A stretch of 64,000 nt of DNA from Tardibacter sp963781025. Lineage in GTDB: Bacteria > Pseudomonadota > Alphaproteobacteria > Sphingomonadales > Sphingomonadaceae. Location: positions 2,232,001-2,296,000 of the forward strand of contig CAWADU010000003.1 of the NCBI GenBank assembly GCA_963781025.1. Reading direction: 5' to 3'. The translations under genes and the position numbers were made by a program. Each line of letters opens with the position of its first letter. Positions within the stretch are counted from its first letter, which is position 1. The notes beneath the pieces are model-generated. The model worked only from the letters and a program-made list of their open reading frames with translations. It was not told the origin of the DNA and searched no databases. Positions 51,025 to 59,925 of the stretch are shown in pieces.

Positions 51025-52203
51025 CGCATTGAGCTTGATGAAGCCTTCGGCGTCGCGCTGGTCATAGGCGCCGGCATCGTCTTCGAAGGTGACGACCTTT
51101 TCCGAATAGAGCGAGTTCGGCGACTTGCGGCCGACGACCCACGCGGAGCCCTTGTACAGCTTCAGGCGAACCGTGCCGCTGACCTGCTGCTGGCTGTGGT
51201 CGATTGCCGCTTGCAGCATCTCGCGCTCGGGACTGAACCAGAAGCCGTTGTAGACCAGTTCGGCATAGCGCGGGCCCAGCTCGTCCTTCAGATGCGCGGC
51301 ACCCCGGTCGAGCGTCAACTGCTCGATCGCGCGGTGGGCGGTATGGAGGATGGTGCCGCCCGGCGTTTCGTACATGCCGCGCGACTTCATGCCGACAAAG
51401 CGGTTTTCGACCAGATCGAGACGGCCGATGCCGTGCGTACGGCCAAGCTCGTTCAGCCGGGCGAGCAGGCTCGCGGGCGACAGGCCCTCGCCGTCAACCG
51501 CAACCGCATCGCCCCGTTCGAAATCGACGGTGACATACTGCGGCTGGTCGGGCGCGTCCTCCGGATTGACAGTGCGCGAATAGACATAATCGGGCACCTC
51601 TTCCCACGGATCTTCCAGCACCTTTCCTTCGGACGAGGTGTGGAGGAGGTTGGCGTCGGTCGAGAACGGGCTCTCGCCGCGCTTGTCCTTGGGTACCGGG
51701 ATCTGGTGCTGCTCGGCAAAGGCGATCAGCGCGGTGCGGCTCGTCAGGTCCCATTCGCGCCAGGGGGCAATCACCTTGATGTCCGGATTTAGGCCGTAAT
51801 AACCCAGCTCGAACCGCACCTGGTCATTGCCCTTGCCCGTCGCGCCATGGCTGACGGCGTCCGCGCCGACCTGGCGCGCGATCTCGATCTGGCGCTTGGC
51901 GATAAGCGGCCGGGCGATCGAGGTGCCGAGCAGGTAGAGTCCTTCGTAAAGCGCATTGGCGCGCATCATCGGGAACACGTAATCGCGAACGAACTCCTCA
52001 CGCAGATCGTCGACGAAGATCTGCTTGACGCCCATCAGCTCGGCCTTCTTGCGGGCGGGCTCCAGCTCCTCGCCCTGGCCGAGATCGGCGGTGAAGGTCA
52101 CGACCTCGCAGCCATAGGTCTGCTGCAGCCATTTGAGGATGACGCTGGTGTCCAGACCTCCCGAAAAGGCCAGAACCACCTTGTTGACCGAACCCGCCGT
52201 CAT
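50986..52203 (-). CDS. argG: Argininosuccinate synthase
   Basis: 405 residues. Joins citrulline and aspartate with ATP in arginine synthesis. N-terminal ATP pyrophosphatase loop AFSGGLDTSVILKWL, then VSHGATGKGNDQVRFEL, GLNPDIKVIAPWREW, and ENRFVGMKSRGMYETPGG. Complete. It ends within the 3-prime end of the convergent glycosyltransferase gene (39-base overlap). Confidence 0.97.
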   Translation of the reverse strand: MTAGSVNKVVLAFSGGLDTSVILKWLQQTYGCEVVTFTADLGQGEELEPARKKAELMGVKQIFVDDLREEFVRDYVFPMMRANALYEGLYLLGTSIARPLIAKRQIEIARQVGADAVSHGATGKGNDQVRFELGYYGLNPDIKVIAPWREWDLTSRTALIAFAEQHQIPVPKDKRGESPFSTDANLLHTSSEGKVLEDPWEEVPDYVYSRTVNPEDAPDQPQYVTVDFERGDAVAVDGEGLSPASLLARLNELGRTHGIGRLDLVENRFVGMKSRGMYETPGGTILHTAHRAIEQLTLDRGAAHLKDELGPRYAELVYNGFWFSPEREMLQAAIDHSQQQVSGTVRLKLYKGSAWVVGRKSPNSLYSEKVVTFEDDAGAYDQRDAEGFIKLNALRLRLLGRREGL

Positions 52204-52346
52204 CTTCAGCTCCCGAATCCATGTAATAACGCCCTAATAGCGCCGCGCATTGCCATCTGTGGTGCGCTTGTTCAAGCCGGATACAGACTTCCTGCGCTAA
52301 TCCGGGGAGCGTGCGGCCGAAAAGGCCGCCGGATCGGGAGATGATG

Positions 52347-52970
52347 ATGAAAAAAATTATTATGCTGACGGCGGCAGCAGGCGTCCTGCTCGTTCCAGCA
52401 TTGGCCATCGCGCAACGCGATGATCATGGGTCGAAGCCGCCCGCAACGCGTGTCGAGCTTCAGAAACATATTGCCGAACACTTTGCCCTGATCGACACCA
52501 ATAAGGACGGCACGGTCAGCAAGGCCGAATTCGACGCCCATCGCGACGCGATGAAAAAGCAATGGGCGGAAAAGCGGGCCAAGTGGCAGAGCGAACGCTT
52601 TGCCGCGATGGACGGCGATAAGAACGGCCAGGTCAGCAAGGCCGAATATGACGCGTACAATGCCTCCCGCGCCGAACGAAGGGGTGAGCGGCGTCACAAT
52701 GGCCAGGGCATGGACGACGGCAGGCGCCATGGCGGTCGCGTTGCGCATGATATGATGATGATGCGCGGCATGGATGGCGACATGTTCGCCCGTCTCGATG
52801 CGAACAAGGACGGCAAAATGACGCAGGCCGAGTTTTCGGCAAAGCTGCTCGATATGTTCGACAGGGCCGACACCAACAAGGACGGCACCGTAACGCCCGA
52901 AGAGCGCAAGGCGGCTTGGGAAAGGATGCGCGGCGAATGGCGCGACAAGGCCGGCAAGACGGACAAGTAG
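52347..52970 (+). CDS. Exported four-EF-hand calcium-binding protein
   Basis: 207 residues from ATG 52347 (GGGAG 6 bases upstream; two more ATG codons directly before). Signal peptide MKKIIMLTAAAGVLLVPALAIA. Four EF-hand loops with intact ligands: 50-61 (DTNKDGTVSKAE), 89-100 (DGDKNGQVSKAE), 151-162 (DANKDGKMTQAE), 175-186 (DTNKDGTVTPEE), in two pairs separated by a His/Arg/Met-rich linker (108-145). Should bind Ca in the periplasm. Function unknown; followed by a strong terminator. Confidence 0.87.
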   Translation: MKKIIMLTAAAGVLLVPALAIAQRDDHGSKPPATRVELQKHIAEHFALIDTNKDGTVSKAEFDAHRDAMKKQWAEKRAKWQSERFAAMDGDKNGQVSKAEYDAYNASRAERRGERRHNGQGMDDGRRHGGRVAHDMMMMRGMDGDMFARLDANKDGKMTQAEFSAKLLDMFDRADTNKDGTVTPEERKAAWERMRGEWRDKAGKTDK

Positions 52971-53002
52971 TCGTCATAGCATCGGCCACCGTCCGGGTTT
53001 CG

Positions 53003-53035
53003 AAGGCCGGCGGCCTCCCCCGTCGGCCTTTTTGT
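53003..53035 (+). terminator. Rho-independent terminator after the EF-hand gene
   Basis: Stem AAGGCCGGCGG/CCGTCGGCCTT with one mismatch, loop CCTCCC, then TTTTTGTT. It lies 33 bases after the stop codon. Confidence 0.88.
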
Positions 53036-53138
53036 TACGCGTTCATGTCGATGAGACGCATTTTTGACCGATGGAATCCATCCGGTCGCGGATGGCGGCG
53101 GCAGGAACGCCCGCCGTCGATGCGGACGCGCACGGCGG

Positions 53139-54359
53139 TCATCCGTGCGCGCGGTAGCGGGTCTCGGCTTCGGCGATATAGTCGCGCGTCAGCGGCACGG
53201 CATCGCGCCGGCGTGCGAGCTGGATTTGATAATTGCAGTGGCCGTCATTGCGAAATGCGGTGATCGCGCCCGCCAGATAGAAGATCCACATGCGGTAGAA
53301 GCGCTCATCGTAAAGCGCGACGATCTGTTCGCGTACCGCTCGGGCACGGACGTACCAGTGCTCGATCGTATAAGCATAGTGCAGACGCAGGACTTCGATG
53401 TCGGTCGCCCAGAGCCAGCTTTTCTCGATGTGCGGCAGGACTTCCGACAGGGCAGGCGAATAGCCGCCCGGGAAGATATATTTGCGGGTCCAGGGATCGG
53501 TGACGCCCGGCCCGTCCGCCCGTCCGATGGTGTGGAGCAGGGCCACGCCGTCGTCGGTCAAGCGGTCGCGGACGGTTTCGAAGAAACGGCGGTAGTTCGG
53601 TCTTCCCACATGTTCGAACATACCGACAGAGACCACCCGGTCGAAGCTGCCTCCCACGGCGCGATAATCGATCAGCTCGAACTTCACCCTGTCGGCAACC
53701 CCGGCCTCGGCGGCGCGGCGCTTCGCCACTGCAAGCTGTTCCTCGCTCAATGTGATGCCAAGCACGTCGACATCGGCGACGCGGTTCAGGTAAAGCGCAA
53801 GCCCGCCCCAGCCGCAGCCGATGTCGAGCACTTTTTGCCCCGGTTGCAGCACCAGCTTGGCGGCGATATGCGCCTTCTTGTCGGTCTGCGCCTGCTCCAA
53901 ACTATTGTCGCGCCCGGTGAAATAGGCGCAGCTGTATTGGCGGTCCGCGTCCAGGAACAGGTCATAGAGCCGATCGGACAGATCGTAATGGTGGGCGACA
54001 TTCTTCTTCGAGCGGACGGCGTCATTCAGCTGGCTTAGCCCCGACAGCCAGCGCTGGCCGTTGGACATGAGCATCCGCGCACCATTGCCCCATTCCCACC
54101 GCATGTTGCGGGACACGATCTGGAGCAGCGGCAGGATGTCGTCGTCAGGCACCCGAAGCGTGCCGTCCATGAACGCCTCGCCCGCCGCCAGCATCGGGTT
54201 CCACCCGACCCTGCGCGCGGCAGCCTTGGACGTGAAACCTATGGTAACGGGCGCTTGTCCCGGCTCCGGCTTTCCGTACCGGCTGCTATGGCCATTGGGC
54301 CAGGTGACGGAGAGTTCGCCGGTGCGAATGAGGGCTTTGAGCAATCGGTCCAGTAACAT
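53139..54359 (-). CDS. cfa: Cyclopropane-fatty-acyl-phospholipid synthase-family methyltransferase
   Basis: 406 residues. Adds a methylene from SAM to unsaturated acyl chains of membrane phospholipids. CFA N-terminal domain, then HHYDLSDRLYDLFLD, the conserved YSCAYFTG, SAM motif VLDIGCGWGGLALYL, GITLSEEQLAVAK, SVGMFEHVGRPNY and IFPGGYSPAL, which are diagnostic of the family. Sphingomonads have several relatives; orthology to E. coli cfa is likely but not proven. Confidence 0.9.
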   Translation of the reverse strand: MLLDRLLKALIRTGELSVTWPNGHSSRYGKPEPGQAPVTIGFTSKAAARRVGWNPMLAAGEAFMDGTLRVPDDDILPLLQIVSRNMRWEWGNGARMLMSNGQRWLSGLSQLNDAVRSKKNVAHHYDLSDRLYDLFLDADRQYSCAYFTGRDNSLEQAQTDKKAHIAAKLVLQPGQKVLDIGCGWGGLALYLNRVADVDVLGITLSEEQLAVAKRRAAEAGVADRVKFELIDYRAVGGSFDRVVSVGMFEHVGRPNYRRFFETVRDRLTDDGVALLHTIGRADGPGVTDPWTRKYIFPGGYSPALSEVLPHIEKSWLWATDIEVLRLHYAYTIEHWYVRARAVREQIVALYDERFYRMWIFYLAGAITAFRNDGHCNYQIQLARRRDAVPLTRDYIAEAETRYRAHG

Positions 54360-54433
54360 GGCGGGGACACTAGCGGAATAAACCGTAACCTCAACCCCGG
54401 GGCGTTGATGCCGATTCCGTCACAACGGCCCGA

Positions 54434-55633
54434 TCAGGGTTCGACCCACCCGGCTTCTTTCTCCGCGGCGCGGCGATCCAGCTCGGCGCGGCTGATCTTC
54501 TCGGCCGCCGACTTCAACTGGCCGCATGCCGCCATGATGTCGCGCCCGCGCGGGGTGCGGACGGGCGCGGATATACCCGCCTTGAAGACAAGGTCCGAAA
54601 ACCGGGCGATGCGGTCGGGGTCCGAACATTCGTACGGCGCGCCGGGCCACGGATTGAACGGAATCAGATTGACCTTGGCGGGCAGCTTGTACTTGCGGAT
54701 CAACCGCACCAGCTCGCGCGCATCGTCGTCGCTGTCGTTCTTGTCCTTCAGCATCACATATTCGAACGTGATGCGCCGCGCGTTGTTGGCGCCGGGGTAG
54801 CTGGCGCACGCGCCGAGCAGTTCCTCGATGCCGTATTTCTTGTTGATGGGGACGATCTCGTCGCGGACTTCCTTGGTCACGGCATGAAGCGAGACGGCGA
54901 GATTGACGCCGATCTCCTCGCCCGCACGCGCCATCATCGGCACGACGCCCGAGGTGGACAGGGTGATGCGGCGTTTCGACAGGGACAGGCCATCGCCATC
55001 CATGACGATGCCGAGCGCCTTTTTCAGATTGTCGAAGTTATAAAGCGGCTCGCCCATGCCCATCATGACGATGTTGGTCAGCAGGCGTCCGTCGGGCTGG
55101 CTGGGCCATTCGCTCAGCGAATCCCGGGCCAGCATGACCTGCGAGACGATTTCGCCCGCCGTCAGGTTCCTGACCAGCTTCATCGTGCCGGTATAGCAGA
55201 AGCGGCAGTTGAGCGTGCATCCGACCTGGCTCGAAACGCAGAGCGTCCCCCGATCCGCATCGGGGATGAACACCATTTCGTAATCCTGGCCGTCGTCCGA
55301 GCGGAGCAGCCATTTCCGGGTGCCGTCGGTGGAAACCTGCGCCTCCACCACCTCCGGACGGCCGATGACGAACCGTTCGGCGAGCTGGGCCTGCGTTTCT
55401 TTCGAGATGCTGGTCATGACGGCGAAATCGGTCGCGCCGCGATTATAGACCCAGTGCCAGATTTGGCCCGCGCGCATCTTCGCCTGTTTTTCCGGGATTC
55501 CAGCCGCAACCAATGCGTCGCGCAGCTCAGCCCGCGTCAGGCCGACGACGTCGATGCGCCCGTCCGCGCGCGCGACTTCGCCGCGGGGCACGGTAACGGG
55601 ATCGATGTGGCCGGGAATTTGCATGGCGCGCAT
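54434..55633 (-). CDS. rlmN: Dual-specificity 23S rRNA/tRNA adenine-C2 methyltransferase RlmN
   Basis: 399 residues (ATG 55633 or 55624). Radical SAM enzyme methylating A2503 of 23S rRNA and A37 of some tRNAs. CxxxCxxC cluster motif in QVGCTLNCRFCYTG, the GMGEPLYNFDN segment, SLHAVTKEVRDEIVPINKKY, and a C-terminal Cys near RTPRGRDIMAACGQL that carries the methyl group. The N-terminal extension before GLTRAELRDALVAAG is longer than in E. coli. Confidence 0.95.
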   Translation of the reverse strand: MRAMQIPGHIDPVTVPRGEVARADGRIDVVGLTRAELRDALVAAGIPEKQAKMRAGQIWHWVYNRGATDFAVMTSISKETQAQLAERFVIGRPEVVEAQVSTDGTRKWLLRSDDGQDYEMVFIPDADRGTLCVSSQVGCTLNCRFCYTGTMKLVRNLTAGEIVSQVMLARDSLSEWPSQPDGRLLTNIVMMGMGEPLYNFDNLKKALGIVMDGDGLSLSKRRITLSTSGVVPMMARAGEEIGVNLAVSLHAVTKEVRDEIVPINKKYGIEELLGACASYPGANNARRITFEYVMLKDKNDSDDDARELVRLIRKYKLPAKVNLIPFNPWPGAPYECSDPDRIARFSDLVFKAGISAPVRTPRGRDIMAACGQLKSAAEKISRAELDRRAAEKEAGWVEP

Positions 55634-55729
55634 TTAGTGGTTCGCGGCCCAAAAGCCAATGCCGCGCGGTTGCCCCGCGCGGACGGAGGACCTATCAGGC
55701 CGCAAGCCGAATCCTTTGGAGTGTTGTCG

Positions 55730-56425
55730 ATGCCGCTTCTCGTCCTCATCCGCCACGGCCAGAGTGCCTGGAACCTGGAAAACCGCTTCACCGGCTGGTG
55801 GGATGTGGACGTGACCGAACAGGGCGCGGCCGAAGCGGTCGCAGCGGGCGAGCTGATGGCGTCGCACGGCCTCGATTTCGATCATTGCTTCACCAGCTAC
55901 CAGACCCGCGCGATCAAGACGCTGCACCTGGCGCTGGAAGCGATGGACCGCTTGTGGCTGCCGGTCGATAAGCACTGGCGGCTGAACGAGCGGCATTATG
56001 GCGGGCTGACCGGCCTCAACAAGGCGGAGATGATCGCCAAGGCGGGCGAAGAGCAGGTGAAGATCTGGCGCCGTTCATTCGACGTGCCGCCGCCACCGGT
56101 CGAGACCGGATCGGAATTCGACCTGTCGAACGACCGGCGCTATGCGGGCGTCGATGTTCCGCGCACCGAAAGCCTGAAGGACACCATCGCGCGCGTGCTG
56201 CCCTATTGGGACGAAAAGATCGCGCCTGCCCTGAGGGCGGATCAGCGGGTATTGGTTTCCGCCCATGGCAATTCGCTGCGGGCCCTCGTCAAGCATCTGT
56301 CGAACATTTCGGATGCCGAGATTCCCAGCCTCGAGATTCCGACCGGCCAGCCGATCGTCTACGAACTGGACAAGAATCTGCAGGCGCTGGACCGCTACTA
56401 TCTTTCCGAGCGGTCTCGCGGGTAA
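55730..56425 (+). CDS. gpmA: 2,3-bisphosphoglycerate-dependent phosphoglycerate mutase
   Basis: 231 residues from ATG 55730 (GGAG 8 bases upstream); the frame is open far upstream through the opposite rlmN gene but is not coding there. Phospho-His H9 in LIRHGQSAWN, TSYQTRAIKT, the base Glu in LNERHYGGLTG, and the second His in VSAHGNSLRALVKHL. Interconverts 2- and 3-phosphoglycerate. Convergent with the GGDEF gene, four bases apart. Confidence 0.95.
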   Translation: MPLLVLIRHGQSAWNLENRFTGWWDVDVTEQGAAEAVAAGELMASHGLDFDHCFTSYQTRAIKTLHLALEAMDRLWLPVDKHWRLNERHYGGLTGLNKAEMIAKAGEEQVKIWRRSFDVPPPPVETGSEFDLSNDRRYAGVDVPRTESLKDTIARVLPYWDEKIAPALRADQRVLVSAHGNSLRALVKHLSNISDAEIPSLEIPTGQPIVYELDKNLQALDRYYLSERSRG

Positions 56426-56428
56426 GGG

Positions 56429-57016
56429 TCAGGTGCTGCGCTTGTCAGCGTACATCATCGCGTCCGCCCGGGCGAAGAGCGTCTTTGCCGGAACGTCCGG
56501 CTCGATCGTCGTGACGCCGACCGATACGGACAAGGGATGAGAGTCGCTTTGGTACCAAAGGGGCGAGGCGGCAATGCGCGCGGCGATTCCGGCCGCGCAG
56601 TCCCGCGCTTCCTCCAGGCTCATGTCGGGGACGACAAGCGCGAACTCATCGCCACCCAGACGCGCGGCCAGCCCCGCGGGCAACATGTCGCGGATAATGC
56701 GGGCAACGTGAACGATCGCGGCATCTCCTGCCTGATGACCACATCTGTCGTTCAGGCACTTCAGTTTGTTCATATCCATCAGGATCAGCGCCGCTCGCCG
56801 TTTCTGCAGCCGTGATCTTTCCAGCGCGACCTCGATTTCGGCCATCAGGCGACGGCGGTTGGGGAGCCCGGTGAGGCTGTCATGATCGGCAAGAACGCGC
56901 AATTCGGCGATTTGCGCCCATGCTTCTATCAATGCCTGCCGCAGCCTGTCCAATTCCTGGTCGGCCTGACGCATGCCCGGTGAAGCGGCGGGTGACTGGT
57001 TCCGCAATGGTCGCAT
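56429..57016 (-). CDS. GGDEF-domain diguanylate cyclase
   Basis: 195 residues, short. An N-terminal helix of about 40 residues (QADQELDRLRQALIEAWAQIAEL) likely forms a coiled coil, then a complete GGDEF domain: DSLTGLPNRR, ILMDMNKLKCLNDRCGHQAGD, the active motif RLGGDEFALV intact, and SVSVGVTT. The RxxD inhibitory site five residues before GGDEF is missing, so no product inhibition is expected. No sensory domain, so input must come through a partner protein. Soluble. Confidence 0.88.
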   Translation of the reverse strand: MRPLRNQSPAASPGMRQADQELDRLRQALIEAWAQIAELRVLADHDSLTGLPNRRRLMAEIEVALERSRLQKRRAALILMDMNKLKCLNDRCGHQAGDAAIVHVARIIRDMLPAGLAARLGGDEFALVVPDMSLEEARDCAAGIAARIAASPLWYQSDSHPLSVSVGVTTIEPDVPAKTLFARADAMMYADKRST

Positions 57017-57240
57017 GTCCTGCGGTCCCCGCTAGGGAATATTTAGCGCCGTCGCCTCCGAACGCGGGTGTGGAAGCTGGTCCATAGCGTCATTTTCTCT
57101 TGCAAATGTGACAACCAGAATACGCTTTGCCCTATTCCGTTCTTGGACAAATCCGTCCAATCGACGAGCTGTTGCATTGTCAGGAGCAACGGACGCCCCT
57201 AATGTCCGCGGCCTTTCCGGCCCATGCCGAAGCGAGGGGA

Positions 57241-57735
57241 ATGGCATTGTCAGATCAGGCGCCGATTGTCGGAATCATAATGGGCAGCACGTCCGACTGG
57301 GAAACGATGCGCCATGCGGCCGATATGCTGGCGGCACTTCACGTTCCTCATGAGGTCAAGGTCGTGTCGGCGCATCGAACGCCGCAGCGCCTGTACGATT
57401 ATGCCGGTTCCGCCGCTGGGCGGGGCCTGAAAATCATCATCGCGGGCGCTGGCGGCGCGGCCCATCTTCCGGGCATGGCGGCGTCCATGACACGCCTGCC
57501 GGTGCTGGGCGTTCCGGTGGAATCCAAGGCGCTGAAAGGCATGGACAGCCTGTTGTCCATCGTTCAGATGCCAGCGGGTATTCCCGTCGGCACGCTGGCG
57601 ATCGGCAAGGCGGGTGCGGTTAACGCCGCCCTTCTGGCCGCCGCCATGTTGGCCACCACCGATGCCGCGCTCGCGGAACGGCTGGAGGCATGGCGCACAA
57701 CGCAGACAGATCAGGTAGCCGAACAGCCCGAATGA
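57241..57735 (+). CDS. purE: 5-(carboxyamino)imidazole ribonucleotide mutase PurE
   Basis: 164 residues from ATG 57241. Class I PurE: IMGSTSDWETMRHA, SAHRTPQRLYDYA, AGAGGAAHLPGMAA, GVPVESKALKGMDSLLS, all standard. Start uncertain: GAGGGG lies only one base before this ATG, too close to work well, and an in-frame ATG at 57202 (with AGGAG about 16 bases upstream) would add 13 residues. It runs with purK, converting AIR to CAIR in purine synthesis. Confidence 0.94.
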   Translation: MALSDQAPIVGIIMGSTSDWETMRHAADMLAALHVPHEVKVVSAHRTPQRLYDYAGSAAGRGLKIIIAGAGGAAHLPGMAASMTRLPVLGVPVESKALKGMDSLLSIVQMPAGIPVGTLAIGKAGAVNAALLAAAMLATTDAALAERLEAWRTTQTDQVAEQPE

Positions 57736-57742
57736 CCCGCAA

Positions 57743-58810
57743 ATGATTATCGAACCCGGCGCAACCATCGGTATATTGGGCGGTGGCCAGCTTGGCCGCA
57801 TGCTGGCGATCGCGGCCTCGCAGCTCGGCTATCGCAGCCATATCTTCGCGCCCGAGAAAAACCCGCCTGCCGCCGATGTCGCGGCAGTGATGACCCGTGC
57901 GGATTATGCGGATCACGACGCGCTCCGCGGCTTTGCCGCCGAGGTCGACGTCGTCACCTACGAGTTCGAGAACATCGATGCCGGGCCGGTTGCAGCACTC
58001 GCCCAATGGACGACGCTCCGGCCTTCGGTCAGGGCGCTGGAAGTGGCGCAGGACCGACTTGCGGAAAAGGATTTCATCGCGGGTCTTGGCGGCCGGCCGG
58101 CTCCCTATCGCGCGGTGACGAGCCGGGCGGAGCTGGCGGCCGCGCTCGACGACATCGGTACGCCCGCGATCCTGAAGACGCGGCGCCTTGGTTATGACGG
58201 CAAGGGACAGGCCCGGATCATGACGCCCGCCGATACCGACGCCGCCTGGCAGGCGATTGGCGGCCGGCCCGCGGTGCTGGAGGGTTTCGTCCGCTTCGAA
58301 CGCGAATTTTCGATCCTGCTGGCGCGCAACCCGGACGGCCAGATCGCCGTGTGGGACGCGCCCGACAACGAGCATAACAGCGGCATTCTTGCACGTTCGA
58401 CGGTGCCCGCCGGGCCGCTGGTCCAAAGTCAGGCGAACGAGGCGCGCGCGCTTGCCCGCGCGGTGGCCGAGGCGCTTGATTATGTCGGCGTCCTGACGCT
58501 TGAATTCTTTGCATCGGAAGCAGGCCCGGTGTTCAACGAAATGGCGCCGCGCGTCCATAATTCCGGCCACTGGACCATCGAAGGCGCGCGTACCAGCCAG
58601 TTCGAAAATCACATCCGCGCAATCTGCGGCCTGCCGCTGGGCGCGGTCGACCTCGTCGCAACGCGGGTCGAGATGTTGAACCTCATCGGCGGCGACGGGC
58701 ATGACTGGCGCGACATCCTGACCGATCCGAACGCCCACCTGCATCTGTACGGCAAGGGCGAGGCGCGTCCGGGACGCAAGATGGGGCATGTCACCCGGCT
58801 GTCGTTCTGA
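57743..58810 (+). CDS. purK: N5-carboxyaminoimidazole ribonucleotide synthase PurK
   Basis: 355 residues, 7 bases after purE. ATP-grasp enzyme making N5-CAIR from AIR, bicarbonate and ATP. N-terminal GGGQLGRMLAIAASQLGY, YEFENIDA, KTRRLGYDGKGQ, and NEMAPRVHNSGHWTIEG with FENHIRAICG are the family signatures. Complete. Confidence 0.96.
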   Translation: MIIEPGATIGILGGGQLGRMLAIAASQLGYRSHIFAPEKNPPAADVAAVMTRADYADHDALRGFAAEVDVVTYEFENIDAGPVAALAQWTTLRPSVRALEVAQDRLAEKDFIAGLGGRPAPYRAVTSRAELAAALDDIGTPAILKTRRLGYDGKGQARIMTPADTDAAWQAIGGRPAVLEGFVRFEREFSILLARNPDGQIAVWDAPDNEHNSGILARSTVPAGPLVQSQANEARALARAVAEALDYVGVLTLEFFASEAGPVFNEMAPRVHNSGHWTIEGARTSQFENHIRAICGLPLGAVDLVATRVEMLNLIGGDGHDWRDILTDPNAHLHLYGKGEARPGRKMGHVTRLSF

Positions 58811-58924
58811 TCTCAATCATATGAACGCCCGATAAGGGCGGGGTGAAATCGTCTCGACGCATGTGAGACGAGTAATTTCAAACTCGGAACAGGCCGGCAA
58901 TCCCGGTTCGGCTGGCATGACCAT

Positions 58925-59788
58925 TTATCGCCAACTGGTTAATATGGCGCCGTCCGGTCCCTGGAATGCGATTTCGCCAAATTCAACTTTGATCACGCAG
59001 ACAGGAGGAACTGCCCCTGTTTCAACCCAACAGTGAATTGGTCGGCCATCCGCATAGGCCGCGATCTTACCACTGACCACCAAGTGATATTCACGCGGCG
59101 CGTCGGATATCTCCTTTTCGGCTTTCAGCGTTAAGGAATAAGGGCGCGAGCCTCGCTGAAGAGTCCGTGGTGAATCCGGCGTAAAGAATTGCGCGACGCC
59201 GACCGTCTCATGGGGTGGCGACACAGGGATCGCAGGTATCCCGGTCCGTGGGGTTGCCGGACATGCTTCCGAACTTGTCCAGGGCCGCTTCAACCAGAAG
59301 CCCTCGATAGCATCGAACGGCGTATCGCCGGCCAAGGCGCGCGTCCATTCCGCCAAACCCCAATCCTCGGGACGAGCTACAAGCTTCAGGGCCCTGGTTT
59401 TGGCGTTGAAAGTCCAGCCTGCCCAATCCTTTGCATTTTCGTCAAGAGGACCATCGCATCCGAACGGCAGCCTGATTGAAAAGGAGCGGCCGACCAGATT
59501 CTGACTTTCCTTGGGCGCTTCGCCGCCGCCTGCGGCCGCATCCGCAGCCTTCGCGGTCGCGGCAAGCAGGTCGCTGCGCGTCAGAGGAGGCAACGGCAGC
59601 GGGACTTGCGGAATTACAGGGTTCTTGGCCTCAGGCGCCACGGCAGTGGCTGGCGCCGTTTCCTCGGCTGCCAAGGGAGCAGGTGACGGCCGTGTCAAGT
59701 AAAGCGCGGTAGAACCGATTGCGACAATGCCCGCGATGCTGAAACAGATCCAGCATATCCGGTTCGACTTACCATTCTCATCTGTCAT
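58925..59788 (-). CDS. Membrane-anchored hypothetical protein
   Basis: 287 residues. One N-terminal membrane helix (ICWICFSIAGIVAIGSTALYL), a Pro/Ala-rich periplasmic linker (about 33-70, including PVIPQVPLPLPPL), then a globular domain of about 190 residues with five Cys and several Trp. I recognise no family. The linker length suggests the domain stands off the membrane. It is convergent with purK and divergent from the SLC13-like gene. Confidence 0.65.
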   Translation of the reverse strand: MTDENGKSNRICWICFSIAGIVAIGSTALYLTRPSPAPLAAEETAPATAVAPEAKNPVIPQVPLPLPPLTRSDLLAATAKAADAAAGGGEAPKESQNLVGRSFSIRLPFGCDGPLDENAKDWAGWTFNAKTRALKLVARPEDWGLAEWTRALAGDTPFDAIEGFWLKRPWTSSEACPATPRTGIPAIPVSPPHETVGVAQFFTPDSPRTLQRGSRPYSLTLKAEKEISDAPREYHLVVSGKIAAYADGRPIHCWVETGAVPPVCVIKVEFGEIAFQGPDGAILTSWR

Positions 59789-59925
59789 CGATTAACGGTA
59801 GCAGAAATGCGGGGGCCTGTTGAACCCACTAGTTCGATCCAGAGTATCGGACCGACCCAATATCGCATTATCCGGCAGCTTTTAGTCACTGTGGCAACGG
59901 CCCGGATGTGCTAAGCGGCGGCTCT

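Noticed and set aside
58826..58840. CGCCC-GATAA-GGGCG hairpin after purK
   Set aside because: Five-base stem without a T-run; not a convincing terminator.
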